Shown in pieces: positions 44,893 to 57,081 of a stretch of 64,000 nt of DNA. Under the pieces are notes generated by a model. It was not told the DNA's origin and ran no database searches. It saw only the letters and a program-made list of their open reading frames with translations. The stretch is from Hydractinia symbiolongicarpus (taxonomy: Eukaryota; Cnidaria; Hydrozoa; Anthoathecata; Hydractiniidae): assembly GCF_029227915.1 (NCBI RefSeq), contig NC_079887.1, positions 24,239,650-24,303,649 on the forward strand, in the 5' to 3' direction. The position numbers were made by a program, and so were the translations under genes. The number at the start of each line of letters is the position of its first letter. Position 1 is the first letter of the stretch.

Positions 44893-46949
44893 TCCTGCGT
44901 TTGCAATTGGGATAATAGCTGTATTATGTGTGTTTAAAATAGTTGCGCCGCAGCTTTAGTTCAGACTCCATCGCAGAGAAATTATTATTCCGTGTTAACA
45001 GGCGAATAAAAATGCGCGAAATACCGTTACGGGGAAATAAAAAGAAAGTTTTCGCTACGACAACTCCAAAAATTAGAATCTAATTTTGGGAGTTGTCGTA
45101 GCGAAAACTGTCTTTTTATTTTCCCGTTTGATTTTATGTTATTTTTGAGCTACAGCATCATTGTTTACTATCTGGTCTGCAAATTACAATCTTGTCAGAT
45201 ATTTGTACTCCTTAAGAGTGTTTGTAAAATTTTTGAATAGTTACTAATTTGTGGTGTTTTATTATGTTCCTGTGAATTTTTTCGCATTGTCATCAATTTG
45301 GAAAGATTTTTTCAACTATGACGTCATTTTTTATCTGGTCTGCAGATTTACACCCTTGTCCGAAATTTCGTATGCTGTATGCTCAATCTGGAGTTATTGA
45401 TTTTTAAAGATAGAAATTAGGAAAAAAACTATACATGACCCCCGTCTTTGTGCCGTGTTTTGTTGCGAAATAAGCCGAAAAACGCAACAAAAAAGGGCTA
45501 TACTATCTATCATAAAAATAACAATAACTAGAGAATGGCTTGGAGTTAGGAGTTGCGCGACCCCTCGTTGAAACCGTATAGAAATGTAGAAAACGTTGCA
45601 TACGGCTAGAAGGTCGAGCGACGCATAGAAAAATTTGACCTGAACAGCCTATAGATTAAAAAAGGTACATATGTATAATTAAAAGTCACTAGATAAAAAA
45701 ATATTAAACATCAAAATGTTTCAGTCCCTTCAGTCCCTGTATTTTAGTTTTAACAAACAAAGAGTTAGCAATGGAATTCAATTCCTTCCAATTACAAAAA
45801 TCCCATCTACACATGTTAGCCAAAACGTTTTCATTTTAAGAAATCTCTCCAACCTAAGAAGATGATAGAACATTTTTTCGGGTGATACAAAATCAAAAAG
45901 ACAGGCTAACCCTAAAGACGATACAACGATTCAAGTGTTAAAGGGGTGGCGCTTGCTTTATCCTCTTCTTATTGTATCAGAGATTAACGTCTCAACTTTA
46001 CATCGCTACTCATGCAGTAATGAGTCTAGCGTACACAAAGATTTGTTTAGTGAGAAAGAAAACCTGTCAGCTAAAAGCTTTTCAAATTGGCCAATAACTT
46101 TGTCTAAGTCGTAAGTGACGAAAAATTTAAGAATGTGATGAAAATTTGGGCATATAAAAATGACATGACGAATAATTTTGACTGACACTAGTCCAGACTG
46201 ACAAATAATTTGGACGTTTATAGTTCCAAAAGTCGATCTTATCAAGACTCTAGCAAAGAAATTTGACCGTATCAACTTCAAGAAAATAATTTTCCATGAT
46301 AAGACACAAGTGAAGAAAACTTTAATTGACCAGCTGTTCTATATTACGCTGCATTTTCCCATTGAAGGAGTGAGTGCTTCCTCCATATACGAACCTTCAT
46401 CTCTTTGTTGATCTCTGTTGTTGAGATCGATATTTAGAGTGCAAATTTTTTTATTAACATTACTATTATTGTTATTATTTTTTCAATTTAACAAAATCAA
46501 CAAACATTCTTAAATTTTCTCCCATGTTTGATCTAAACATTAAATTTTATTTCATAAGAAACAACTGTGCCGGAATATTTACTGTAAAGAAATTACAAAA
46601 TAAAAGAAACAAAAAATAATTTAATAATTGTATATCTTCTGTCTGACGCCCATTTTCAAAAAAAAGGCGCCGTGCTTTAGTTAATAGCTCAAAACCACTT
46701 GTAAACTGGACTATGTATCAATAGGCATTATTAATCAGAAAGGACTGGACTCTAAGTGCGTTGCCGGAACTAAATTTTGATATAATATGGCGGAAAGAGA
46801 AGAACTTTAGGTGAAAGCGTTTTTTACAACATCATTGAGCATTAGTAAGTATTTTTCTGTTGAATTTATACATGTTCAGTTGCTTGAAATGTTCTTAAAG
46901 GAGTTACGAAACGGTTCGTCCATCCCCGCAATTTCCGAACAATGGTGTG
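44893..46949. other. Intergenic DNA with a long hairpin
   Basis: No gene found. It contains the hairpin at 45029-45126 (listed separately). The phrase ATCTGGTCTGCARATTTACA...CTTGTC.GA.ATTT occurs twice about 170 bases apart (about 45170 and 45335), a small degenerate repeat. Confidence 0.4.
45029..45126. repeat. Near-perfect 98-bp hairpin (foldback element)
   Basis: Left arm ACGGGGAAATAAAAAGAAAG continues into TTTTCGCTACGACAACTCC. The right arm mirrors it (GGGAGTTGTCGTAGCGAAAA, then CTGTCTTTTTATTTTCCCGT). Arms are about 48 bases with few mismatches and almost no loop. It is probably a small foldback MITE. Confidence 0.9.
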
Positions 46950-47022
46950 TAATAAACGGACCACTCTAAAGGTCAAGGTGCAAGAAATTTATACACACTT
47001 TAGAATCAGATAGACATCTACC
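46950..47022 (+). repeat. Interspersed repeat fragment, copy 2
   Basis: Matches 25727-25800 (GTAATAAACGGACCACTCTA, AAGGTCAAGGTGCAA). Here it is flanked by CGAAACGG on the left and CCGTTTCG near 47240, which may be the inverted ends of a roughly 340-bp element. Confidence 0.7.
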
Positions 47023-47276
47023 TAGTTTAAAATGTTTGAATTTTATTTATAAGATGTTTGAGTTGAAAGCAAGGTAAGTATCCAATATATATAGGGAACT
47101 TTACTGTCATTTTCAGTTATATTTGGATGCCCAATATGATATTTAAGATGATTTAAATTGTTGTCTTTGCCATCAGTGATCATAAACTTTTCCATCGCCA
47201 TTAGATCGTGTAAATCACTAAAGTCGAAATCCAACAGCCGTTTCGTAGCCCTTTTAATTTTTTTTAATGTGATGTC

Positions 47277-47993
47277 TTAACCCTATTCGGTCCGGGGGGG
47301 GGGGGGGGGAGCGGATTCCGCCCCCCCCTGACGGTTTTTTTGATACTTACTGAGTTTCAACATTTATCTATTAGACACCTGCATGCTAATTTTTTAGGTC
47401 CCATACCTTTCAGAGGCTTTGATATTGGCCATTACTCGAAACTACCCCTAAAAATCTCTATGAAATCCTTATAATGGGGAAAATATAATAACTCCTGGTA
47501 GGATTATCCCTAGAACTTGAAACTTGCAACACAACTTTGTTTCATCAAGAAGAATCATTTTGAATAATTTGAACACGTGACTAATCCGATTTACCGATTT
47601 TGTCGGATTTTACCCGAAAATCGGGAAAAAACGGATTTTCGGGCAATTTTTCATCCGATCCATGTAAAAACCGGAAGATATGTTAAATAACTTTTATTTA
47701 GCTTTCAGAAACTTCAAACAGAATGTAAAAATTCGCTCTAGAACAAAAGTAATTATATTTTAAGCAGATAGTGGCATTTTTAACAATTTTCAAGCTTTTG
47801 ATGACGTCACAGAAAATGTGCTGACGCAAGCAAATATTTTTTGGCGCCATTTTGTTCCTTTTATGACGTACTATAAGTGCGCCAAGTTTGATTCAATTTG
47901 AACAACCCTATGAAAAGTTATTGAGGGGGGGCGGAATCCGCCCCCCCCCCCGGTCATAGTATGTTCGAAAAACCCCGGACCGAATAGGGTTAA
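47277..47993. mobile_element. piggyBac-type MITE with TTAA target duplication
   Basis: TTAA at 47277-47280 and 47990-47993 flanks perfect inverted ends CCCTATTCGGTCCGGGG / CCCCGGACCGAATAGGG. A CCC start plus TTAA duplication is diagnostic of piggyBac-family elements. Next to each end is a G or C run and the palindrome GCGGATTCCGC / GCGGAATCCGC. The interior of about 650 bases has no transposase, so it is non-autonomous. Confidence 0.9.
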
Positions 47994-48916
47994 GATGTTC
48001 ATATTGAAAATAATGTTCCTTAACATTTTTTACTTTTTATTAATTATTATTATATCTTTTTGCATTTTTTAATTCTCTGTCAATGGATGTCTTGAAAAGT
48101 AATTGCCGCAGAATGAGTCCTCTGGTTTTTATGAGTAAAAACAAAAAATAACGAAAATAGCTTATCAGGGCTTCAGAAGAGATCAGAGCATTAGATGCGG
48201 TAGATATTTTTCCACAGAAAAAAATGGTCTAAAAAATCTTTTGTTAGGGAGATTTTGTTACGAACGATCTTAGTCGAGGATAGTTTTCGTCCCTTGGTAA
48301 ACATTCGTCACCTGTTCCCAACGCAATTTTCGCAAAGAGGAGTTTGGTAATATTTTAAATCATGCAGAATTCAGGAACATCAGTAAAACAAAGCAAGTAC
48401 TACCGAAATGCAATTTTTTAAATTCATATCACTGGTACTGCCTTTATGTCTGTGATGACATGTTGAGCGAAATTTTAGTGTAATAATTTACCAACAATTA
48501 TTTTTAATTGTGCACGGGGTTGTTAAAATAAAATTTATTCCCATATTTTTAAAGCATAAACATAACATAAAAACATCTGTTATATGCGCCTTTTTTATTG
48601 AGTATTTCTCACCAGTCATAAATATCTCGTTTTGACGTTTAAGGTGTAAATGGATGTAATTTAGACTTCATCAACTGCTTTTAAAATTTTTTTTGATATT
48701 GTTAAACCGGAAATAAATAATGTAGAATTTCTGTTTAAATTATCTGTTAGTCAGTGGCAGTGAAAAATCCACCGGTTCATCCGTCTTTTTTTGCGTTTTT
48801 CTCCCTATTTGAGGTACCATTTTGCGTGACACAGACGTATACGGATTTTATAATATAGATATATTTTAAAAGCTAGATTCACTCGTTTGGAAGAAGAAGC
48901 GAACAGGAAGAATACA
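47994..48916. other. Upstream region of the ShKT peptide gene
   Basis: Apart from a TATA-like TTTTATAATATAGAT at about 48846, some 70 bases before the chosen start codon, no feature could be supported. Confidence 0.4.
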
Positions 48917-50306
48917 ATGAAACTGTTAGCTGTTTGTATCGCGATGCTATTTGTGTCGGCTTCACAGGGTAAGAATCTTTTCATATTGGATGGCACGAGT
49001 ATAGATAGCAGCGCATGCGCAGCACATACCACGTATTTATTAATTAAAAGAAATTGTAAATTTTTGTAAATAAATTTTGTAGTTGGAAGTTGGGTGTGAA
49101 AAATCTTTCAAAATATGACGAAGAGATAATTTCTCTAAAAAACCTAATAACCGAATAACTTTTTTCTTGTAATAATATGAAGTCTGAAGTCTCAAGAGGA
49201 GACCCAGTGACACATCATTTAACCAAAAAATGCTTTTTCTCAAAATAACGATGCCCCCCCTCAATCTTTCAATTGCCCAATGTTTAATTTTAAACCAAAT
49301 TTCCAACCCCAAATCCGTGTTTATTTTCAAACCCCTTAATTTGGTACAACAGAGTATCACAAATTGATAACTTTAATACTTCTCAGTGTCAAATGAAGGA
49401 CAACCCTGTCCCCAGAGCTCTTCTACGCCTTTGATATTCTGATTGGACGGAATAGGCGTAGAAAACCCCTTGCCTGGGGACGAGGTTGATGTGCCGCAAG
49501 CGCTATTGTAAATCATTTGAAGCTCGTCATAGGACTCCTAAGATTTAAAGCACTGTGAACGAAATTGTGCAACTTTGTCAATAGGCGTTTCAATCGCGAT
49601 CGAATTAAAATGTATAGTCAATCTGCAATCAGGGTTAGCAGGAGATACATTGGACTCACTATCTCGAACTCGTAGGAAACTGGAAAAGAGAAAACTAGAA
49701 CTAAAGAGTGTGATCGAGATAGACAGTCCCCATTACCCTAGCTTTGTTATAAATATTCGCCATGATTTTACAAAATACACCTGCAGATCTTCTCTTTAAA
49801 CATTTTATGGATGCAATTATGTAGTTTTCTTGTTTTTAATTGAATATTTTGAGTATAACCGACAACTTTGTACAAAAAAATATTTTAATTATTAGCGTAG
49901 CGTGAGCCGTAAATATATATATTTGGGCTTTTATTTTACCTGCATTTACCTCTAGTGCTATTTCCTCCTTTTTTATCACAGTGTAAATATTATATTCCAG
50001 CATGCTTCGATATTTTACGGAACCGATGTGAAACAGACGCATTAACAATGTGCAAGGTCACACCAGAGCTGTGCCAGAAAACATGCGGTTTATGTGGTAA
50101 GTGTTTAACTTGTTGCAACTTAAAAATTGCAAAATTGGCACAAGTAGAAAAAGTCTGGTGATGAGTTTGATGACTTTTTTCGCTTTTTAGTTTGTCGTGA
50201 TTCACAACCAGAGTTCTGCTTACGCATGTTGGCCTCTCAACCAGATGGATTTTGTCGTTCACTTGAAAGCGCTTTGTATTGCAAGAACACCTGCGAATAC
50301 TGTTAA
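48917..50306 (+). CDS. Small secreted protein with two ShKT domains
   Basis: Three exons (48917-48968, 50001-50096, 50191-50306) join with phase-1 introns into 87 residues. The start MKLLAVCIAMLFVSASQ is a clear signal peptide; an in-frame ATG ten codons earlier (48887) would put charged residues before it, so the later one was chosen. Exon 2 encodes one ShKT domain with six cysteines (CFDILRNRC, TMC, ELC, KTCGLC). Exon 3 encodes a second (VCRDSQPEFC, GFC, YCKNTCEYC) and stops right after its last Cys. ShKT domains make three disulphides. They occur in cnidarian potassium-channel toxins and in many non-toxic secreted or protease-linked proteins, so a venom role is possible but unproven. The acceptor at 50000 was chosen because the nearby one at 49981 hits a stop in phase. 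Missing exons in the 1-kb first intron are possible. Confidence 0.78.
49401..49488. mobile_element. 88-bp foldback MITE
   Basis: The ends CAACCCTGTCCCCAGAGC and GCCTGGGGACGAGGTTG are inverted. Inside them TTCTACGCCT and AGGCGTAGAA form a second stem. The CTCGTCCCCAGG-like end also occurs near 30755 and 50335. It sits in intron 1 of the ShKT gene. Confidence 0.7.
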
Positions 50307-52509
50307 TCATAACAGGTGAGGGCCAACCTCGTTCCCAGGCCTTTTTATCTCTCATCGGCGCTGCGCTTATTGATAGGCCGTCCGATATGCAAAATAAGAC
50401 AGCAAGTCCTGGGATCGATGTTGGTTTTAATTTTCTGTACTGTCTCTTATATTTGCTTTCTTAGGACCTTTCCCGATTTCGTCCCAAATGCTTTTTTCTA
50501 AATTTCTGATATACGTGCTGGTGTGGTGCCAGCCATATATTAGAAAGCGAACCCCTGAAAAGAACCCCTGCGGACGGGATTGGACTCTTCGTGATCTATT
50601 TTATGTAAGAGACCCTAAAACTTTCTTACTTTCTAACATTAATCTTGTTCCCATGACTTTATTTCTTACATTTGACTTATTGAAAGACTTGCCGTCAGAT
50701 ATTAAAAAGGCCCTGGGCTTGAGGTTGTTCATACCTATTCAAAAGTGTAGGCTTGTGAGACTACTATATTTTTTTTATCGCAGTAAATTTGTCTGAAATT
50801 CACAATTTTCACCCTCAAGCTCGGTTTCCACTAAAAAGCGTAATTCTTGCGCAAATGTTGTCGGGATAAAAAAAATTTACTCATTTGTTGTGTGCAGCAT
50901 GTTTTTCAATGAGCCACAACAACGACTGTTGTACAACTGTTGTGCCACAGTTATTATTTAAACTAAATTATTATTATCTTAACTAAAACCAATTTGTGTT
51001 GTACAACATGTGTTTTCAACAAAGTCTCAACAGTACAACACTTTCTTTGATAACGAAACTAGACTTTTTAAACTGTGTTCTTTCCCTCCATATCCTTTTC
51101 ATTTGTCACTTTGTTTTTGTTTTTAGAGATGACGCCTCATCATAAAGTATTTACTCTTGTGTGTAGAATTGTTGTATTTTTTTGTTGTTATTATGAATGA
51201 AAGTATGTGTAAAAATCATTTGCATTCGACTTGGCATTCCAATATCCCGTAAATTAAACCTTGCAAAAGATTCAGTTTTACCAATAACTGCATTAAAACA
51301 GGGAGATAGTGATGAAGCAATCTCCTTTGCGGTGATGCGACTACAGCAGCAGCCTCCTCGGAGCTGATAATTAATTTGGTACACTTTTCTCATGTACTGC
51401 CCGGAGGTCGAATTCAGACAACGGAGCTTTAAATATCAAATATGGGTTTTTTTAACGATACGTCTAAACGAGACTAGATGTTTTTTTTTTCACAACTTAC
51501 ATGTAAATGTTCTGTTTTCGTTATTCCGACTTTTGCACTAGTTTTTGAAAAATATGAACAATATCCTAGCTAGCAGACCCAGCATAATTTTTCTAACCAC
51601 CGGGAAATCAGAATAGTCAGGTAGAAAAAAAATTACGCTAGGTCGAAAGCTAATTTCCTGCGGTCAGAACACTAACCGGGATTTTTTATTGGTTACTTCT
51701 ATTGTTTACTTTTTGTGATCATTGCCAGGAATCCTTCGTTTTAAACGCGAATGGCGTCACTCATCCGAACAAATATAATTAATTTTTGTACTATTTAAAA
51801 GGGTAAGATTTGACCACGCTGTCTTTGTTCTCATTGTTTGATTTTAATTTCGGGGTTTGCTTTGAGAATTTATTTTGTTTTTAATAGTGGTTTTGAATGT
51901 TATGGATTTGATTTGACACATACGTTTGTATCTAAGATTTGTATGAGAAAAACTGAACTTTCATATCCTGGAAGAAATCTTAGTTAACTAGGCTATAACA
52001 ATCCTGGACATAATATTGTAGGAAAACATTGACTTTTGGTTATTTCTTGAAACGACCAAACAGAATCATTTTGCAAAATTTTCCGTGTCATTATGTGCTA
52101 GCCAGTTAAAGAACGTCGACAATGCCATGATCGAAATTCGAAACAATCAACAAGATGACCGAAAATTCGGGAAAACGGGACATGCTGACGACAGCAGGAA
52201 TTAGTATGGGCTAAGAATTTGAAACTGACTAAATGGCCTAAGTTCCTAACTCCTGAGTTCGTTTACGATCATCAACAAGCGAATCTTGAAAAGTTTATGG
52301 TGCGTATGTCTTTTACAGAAACCGTGTCCCTAAATGTTTGTGGGACGAAAACTTCGAAATTCGGTCCCTTTTCCAATGAATCCCGTCCGAAATTGTAGAA
52401 AAAGTTGTTGTTTTTAATATCGAATTATTGAGATTTACATAAAAATTCCTCGTAAAAACTTAAGTAGATTATTTCTAAAACATTTTGCTCTTTTCAAAAA
52501 CAACGTCCG
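50307..52509. other. Intergenic region between ShKT and arrestin genes
   Basis: No gene recognised. The segment near 50330 carries AACCTCGTTCCCAGGC, a probable end of the same repeat family as 49401-49488. A piece near 51570-51615 matches 28548-28595. Several overlapping short plus-strand frames at 50279-50796 lack domains. Confidence 0.4.
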
Positions 52510-53632
52510 CTACGTAGGTTGACTGACGACAAATGGATATAGTGGCCGATATCGTAACATATTGGCAGTATATCGGATATGTAGATCTTCTTCCATTACT
52601 TGGACGAAATCATCACCAGGTACGGACCGATATGTAGAAGAGGAATCTAAGGAGATGATGGGGTTTTAAATAACTACATACAAATTTGGCACGAGATAAT
52701 AAGCTCTCTTGTTAGTATCACTGCATATCAAACATGGAAAATATTTTGTGGGAACTGTACATGAAGTTTTACCGTAAATACTGCCCCTGGGTGCTTATTT
52801 CTCAGTATTTGAGAGCGAATGCTCATTTTATATTAGATGGTTTTCATGCATCAGATGGTGTTTAACAAAGATGTGTCAGCGACTCAAGCGACACCTATGT
52901 GGGCAGCATGTCAATTATGTCACGTCACACAAGAAATTAAAAGTCTGTTACTGTGACTGTGATTTGGAGACTAGTATACAAGTTACAAAAGACACGTGAC
53001 CACAAACAACCGCCAAAACAAACATGACGGTAAAACAATGTATTTTGCAAAACAGAACATTTAAATAGACTTTAAACTCACCATGTGATATGTTAAATGG
53101 AGTTGTACCGACTACGATCGGACATGTAACATCAAGGTCGACAGTCCAAGGTATATCAACATACACGTGTAGGACATACTTGACGTGAATAAGATGGCAG
53201 TTGAATATAGATGGAGCTGTGGACGGTATTTGTATGGTGGGTTTCCAGTTCACAGTCTGGTTTCGACCCACACTTGGTCCTATTATTGAAAATAGAGCAA
53301 CATTAAAAGTTCTGTCAAACAACCTCGTACCTAGGACTTGTAAGGCTTTGTTCAGGTCGTCTAAATTTAAAAGCCTAACCTAAGTCAAGCTTGAGCATTC
53401 GTACATATTTCGTGTATTTTTAGTATTATTACAGCAGATATAATAGATCATCATATCATAGGGAGATATCACGAAACAGAAGAATTCATCCAGTACTTGA
53501 TCCGAGGTCTTTTTACGTTTTTCAACGAACTTTGACGTCGACCTGTAAAAATAGTTCCATAAAAAAAGGTCCTAGACAAAAGATTAAAAAGTTGCAACCT
53601 ATACTTCAAATCTCGATGGTAACTTTGGGAAG

Positions 53633-53681
<49 letters not shown>

Positions 53682-55031
53682 GGGTTTTTCTTACATCCGG
53701 AGTACTTTAGTATTTAAGTTTCGTCAGGGTTTGAAAAAACATTAAAGCCCTGGAGCCGAGGTTGTAAAGAGAGCGACAAAAATATCTAAACATACCCTCC
53801 ACTTTCACAACAACCTTTCTGGTCACGTGGTGTTGATCATTGTTATCAAAGTAGATTACCACTTGTTCTATCTTCGCTTTAATAGCCGACATGTCGCGAT
53901 ACGTTTGATTTGTCGCTTTTGCTAAGACGTTTATATTTTCACCGGGTAGATACGCACCATGACTTATAGTCGAAGTAAAAGATAGTAGTCCAGCACAACA
54001 GCAAAAACATCCAACTTGCTTTTGCTCTTCTCCGCCAAGTTCATGTTGATATATGATATCAGCCGTACTGATGTTGTCAAGAATTGTGAGTATAACTTTG
54101 ACCTCGTGGTCGTTGCTATCATCGCTAGCATTTATGTATGCTAAAAAAATAAGCTCGACGAAGGAGACAAAGATTAAGAAATCTAAGACCGGGATTGTTT
54201 CGGGCGGGTGATCACCAGGAGGTTTTAGGAGGTTTCGTTTCCATATTTCAAAAGAAACCGTGAAATCAAGTGCATTGCAGTAAAAATACCAACGTACTTT
54301 AAACGTATGTAAATAAAACATTCAGTGTTAAAAATTCAACGAGCGTTTTATTTTTTTTTATTTTTATTCTTTAATGAAAGCCAGATTACTTTGTGCAAAA
54401 CTTTGGTGGGAACAACAAAAACAAAAAAATTTAAGGCATAAAATCAAATTTGAAGTTTGAAAAGTTTGAATGTTAAAGGAAAAGTGACAATTCTGTGTGC
54501 AGCACCATGTTTTCCCTAGAAAATGCCTCATGCACTGTGAGGGGTTCGAAATGTGTCCTTAAAGCTCTGCGCTAGTGTCCAGACCTGTGCGGTATGAAAC
54601 CCCGTAATATAAAAAAGCTACAGAACATGGGATCGAGGTTAATTATAACAACGGTTCCTACCGGTTATACAATAGCGTATGCATCCCTCACTTGATTCGA
54701 ATGAACTTGGTAAGATATCCGGACATGTGTATTTAAATTCGTATATCGATTTTCCACTTGAATGAACTATGCTCCCCTTTTGTTCATGTGTGTAACCACC
54801 GAACAGCAATCTTTTCGCAGCGAACAAAGTATCTTGTCCGTGAAATTCTCTCTTCTCATTGGCTATCACTTCTGTCCAGTAGGTATATACTTCACCTGTG
54901 AATTCTAACTCCAAACCAATTAGTTCAAATTCTTCTTTCGTCTCCAATACAACTTTCCCGCTCAACTCTTCACCAGGATGGTACACTCGCTCTTCGGAAA
55001 GATAGATGGAAAACTCCGTTAAAGGAACCAT
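52510..55031 (-). CDS. Alpha-arrestin (arrestin domain-containing protein)
   Basis: Five minus-strand exons, all introns phase 1: 55031-54662, 54296-54216, 54140-53796, 53279-53082 and 52646-52510, giving 376 residues. The N-terminal arrestin fold (about 1-150) has FSIYLSEERVYHPGEELSGK and VVLETKEEFELIGLELEFTG. The linker carries a Cys cluster, QVGCFCCCAGLLSF. The C-terminal fold (about 170-335) has GAYLPGENINVLAKATNQ, then WKPTIQIPSTAPSIFNC and IVVGTTPF. The tail includes RYRPLYPFV, as in ARRDC2/3/4 proteins. These adaptors link membrane cargo to NEDD4-type ubiquitin ligases and endocytosis, usually through PPxY motifs; none is visible in this tail. An acceptor at 55047 allows the reading frame to extend upstream, so an extra 5' exon is possible. 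The family is clear; the ortholog is not assigned. Confidence 0.9.
53638..53682 (+). repeat. (TTA)n microsatellite
   Basis: About fifteen uninterrupted TTA units in intron 3 of the arrestin gene. Confidence 0.97.
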
Positions 55032-55047
55032 GCTTTCATCAGACACC

Positions 55048-57081
55048 TGAAATGTGGATAACGAACAACATGTGGTATGGAGGAAATTTTTAGCGTAGAT
55101 TTATTTTCGACAAATTTGCATCGTAAAATTTATTACGCGCAGAATTAGATTTTTTTTCGCAACAGCTCTCACAAATTTCCTTATTTTTTCTCTCTATATA
55201 AAACGATATTATTTTATGATCTATTTAAACGCTTGTCTCAATGTTTTCCTACTTAGTTCCTTTTTGAAAATTAAACTTCTAAAATTTAAGAAAAAAGAAT
55301 TTGTGTACAAAGGGTGTTGCTCATGTTTAGAAAGTTATGGCGCAAGTGCAGTTGCCACAACCCCGGGTATGAAAACTCAATAAACACAAGGAAATTTCAT
55401 TGCGTTTGGAAATCTTATTTCAGGTTCTAGTGTAACTACCATAACCCGCTATTGGCGAAATTTCATGACGCGAATGTTAGCGTTAATATTTAAAAAATAA
55501 AGGCCTGTTTACATTGAGCGAGTTTTCGCTTTGTGTCAAGGTAATAAAGGGGTTCTGTGCATGCGTAGCCTTAGAGAAAACAGGGAAAATACCTTAAGCG
55601 CTTGAAACAATTTTCTTATTATAGAATATTTTAATTCGCAATTCCTTCCCTTAAACTTGTTACAACAGATATGAATCTTCCATTATTTAATGGATAAAAA
55701 AGATAATTAAGACACTGGTCGCAAATAACGTTGAGGAGCCAAAAAACCTTTGAAACAAGGATGGATCTCCCAATTTTTTAGCGCAAAGTTACTGCGTAAA
55801 AAGCAGGTGTGCGCAAAAAATTGTATTTCGCGCACTTAAAACAGGCGAAGAATAAATTTTCACGCGATGTTTACTTCTTTTATACAAGAATAAATGAGGC
55901 ATTTTAATTGTTTTGTTTCACGTTAAATCACGTCCAGGGTTTGAAACAACGTGTATTAAACAAACATATTTAATGAGTTGTCGCAGAGCTTTCACTTTTG
56001 TTTTTTTTTGTTTAAAACAAAGCACAGCCTTGCAAAAGTTAAAACAATATCTTGTATATTTTTGAAAGATTAATACAATTTTAAAATTATCTAAAAATAT
56101 CTCGTTACACTTGTTTGCTTTGCCTGCGACGCCTTTTGAATGTTTTGTTTCCATTTCTACCCCCCCCCAACCCGATTTTCTCGCGCATTTCAAAAAAAAA
56201 TAATAATAAGTACTAATTATACCAATGTTGAGAAACAACTTGAAAAATAACATAGCAAAATAATCGAGTTCCAACCTATTTTTTAGTCGTGAAGACAAAA
56301 CTAGTGAAGAAATAGACATGGCGGTAATTTCTACCATCTACTTTTAAGGTAAAAATTTTCGCAGTATTTTATGTGACAGATTTCAGTATGTACCCACGTC
56401 TCAATCTTTTTGTTTTCTTTCCCCGTATTTTTTTATGTTTAGAACCCCTGACGAAATTATTGACTTACAGCAGATACCTCTCTGCAAAGATATTTTTAAG
56501 AACAGATGAAATCACGGTTAAACTCTTATAACAGAACCTCTACATGGCAAATACTCTAGTGTCTTGATTTACATTACTCCTAGAAATAGCCTCTCCCGAG
56601 TTAACACGACCAAAAATGGGTCATACAAAATAATTTTCATCTTGAGTTCATATATATTTACTTTAGACAGTGTTTGGTTATAAATTGTGTTCGCCAAGAT
56701 TACGCAAAAAATCTCAATGTTTTTTGAGAAGTCTGGAGTTATTTTTTTGATTAAAGGATTATATTTTTACAACGCTGTCTTTAGGTTTCCCTTTTTTCTC
56801 CCAAACACCAGACTCTTGACACACTTTAATCTAACTTCAACCCTAACACAAGAAAGCATGTTTTTGAAGCAATGTAACCATATTTTAGAAGAAGCTGTAT
56901 ATAGCAGGCACAACTTTAAACAGAAACTCAACTGCAAAAGAAAAAAAATAGCTAAGGCTGATTTTGTAAACTTTCGCGGACGGTCAATCTTAAAATTTTT
57001 TGCAATAATTTAATTTCGCGTATTTCAGTAAAATTGCTAAATTCGCGAAATTTAGTTCCCACGAGAATTTGTTGATTTAAA
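55048..57081. other. Intergenic region, arrestin to caspase
   Basis: Contains the interspersed repeat at 55638-56029 (listed separately). Around 56965-57070 there are repeated TTTCGCG / TTCGCGAAATT motifs resembling ends of small elements. No gene found. Confidence 0.4.
55638..56029 (+). repeat. ~390-bp interspersed repeat, copy 1
   Basis: From GCAATTCCTTCCCTTAAACT to AAAACAAAGCACAG it matches 63484-63858 in the same direction, with scattered substitutions and small indels. No protein motif is seen in either copy. The copies lie about 7.8 kb apart. Confidence 0.9.

Noticed and set aside
49575-49799. Frame inside intron 1 of the ShKT gene
   Set aside because: No Cys pattern and no usable splice sites in phase with the flanking exons.
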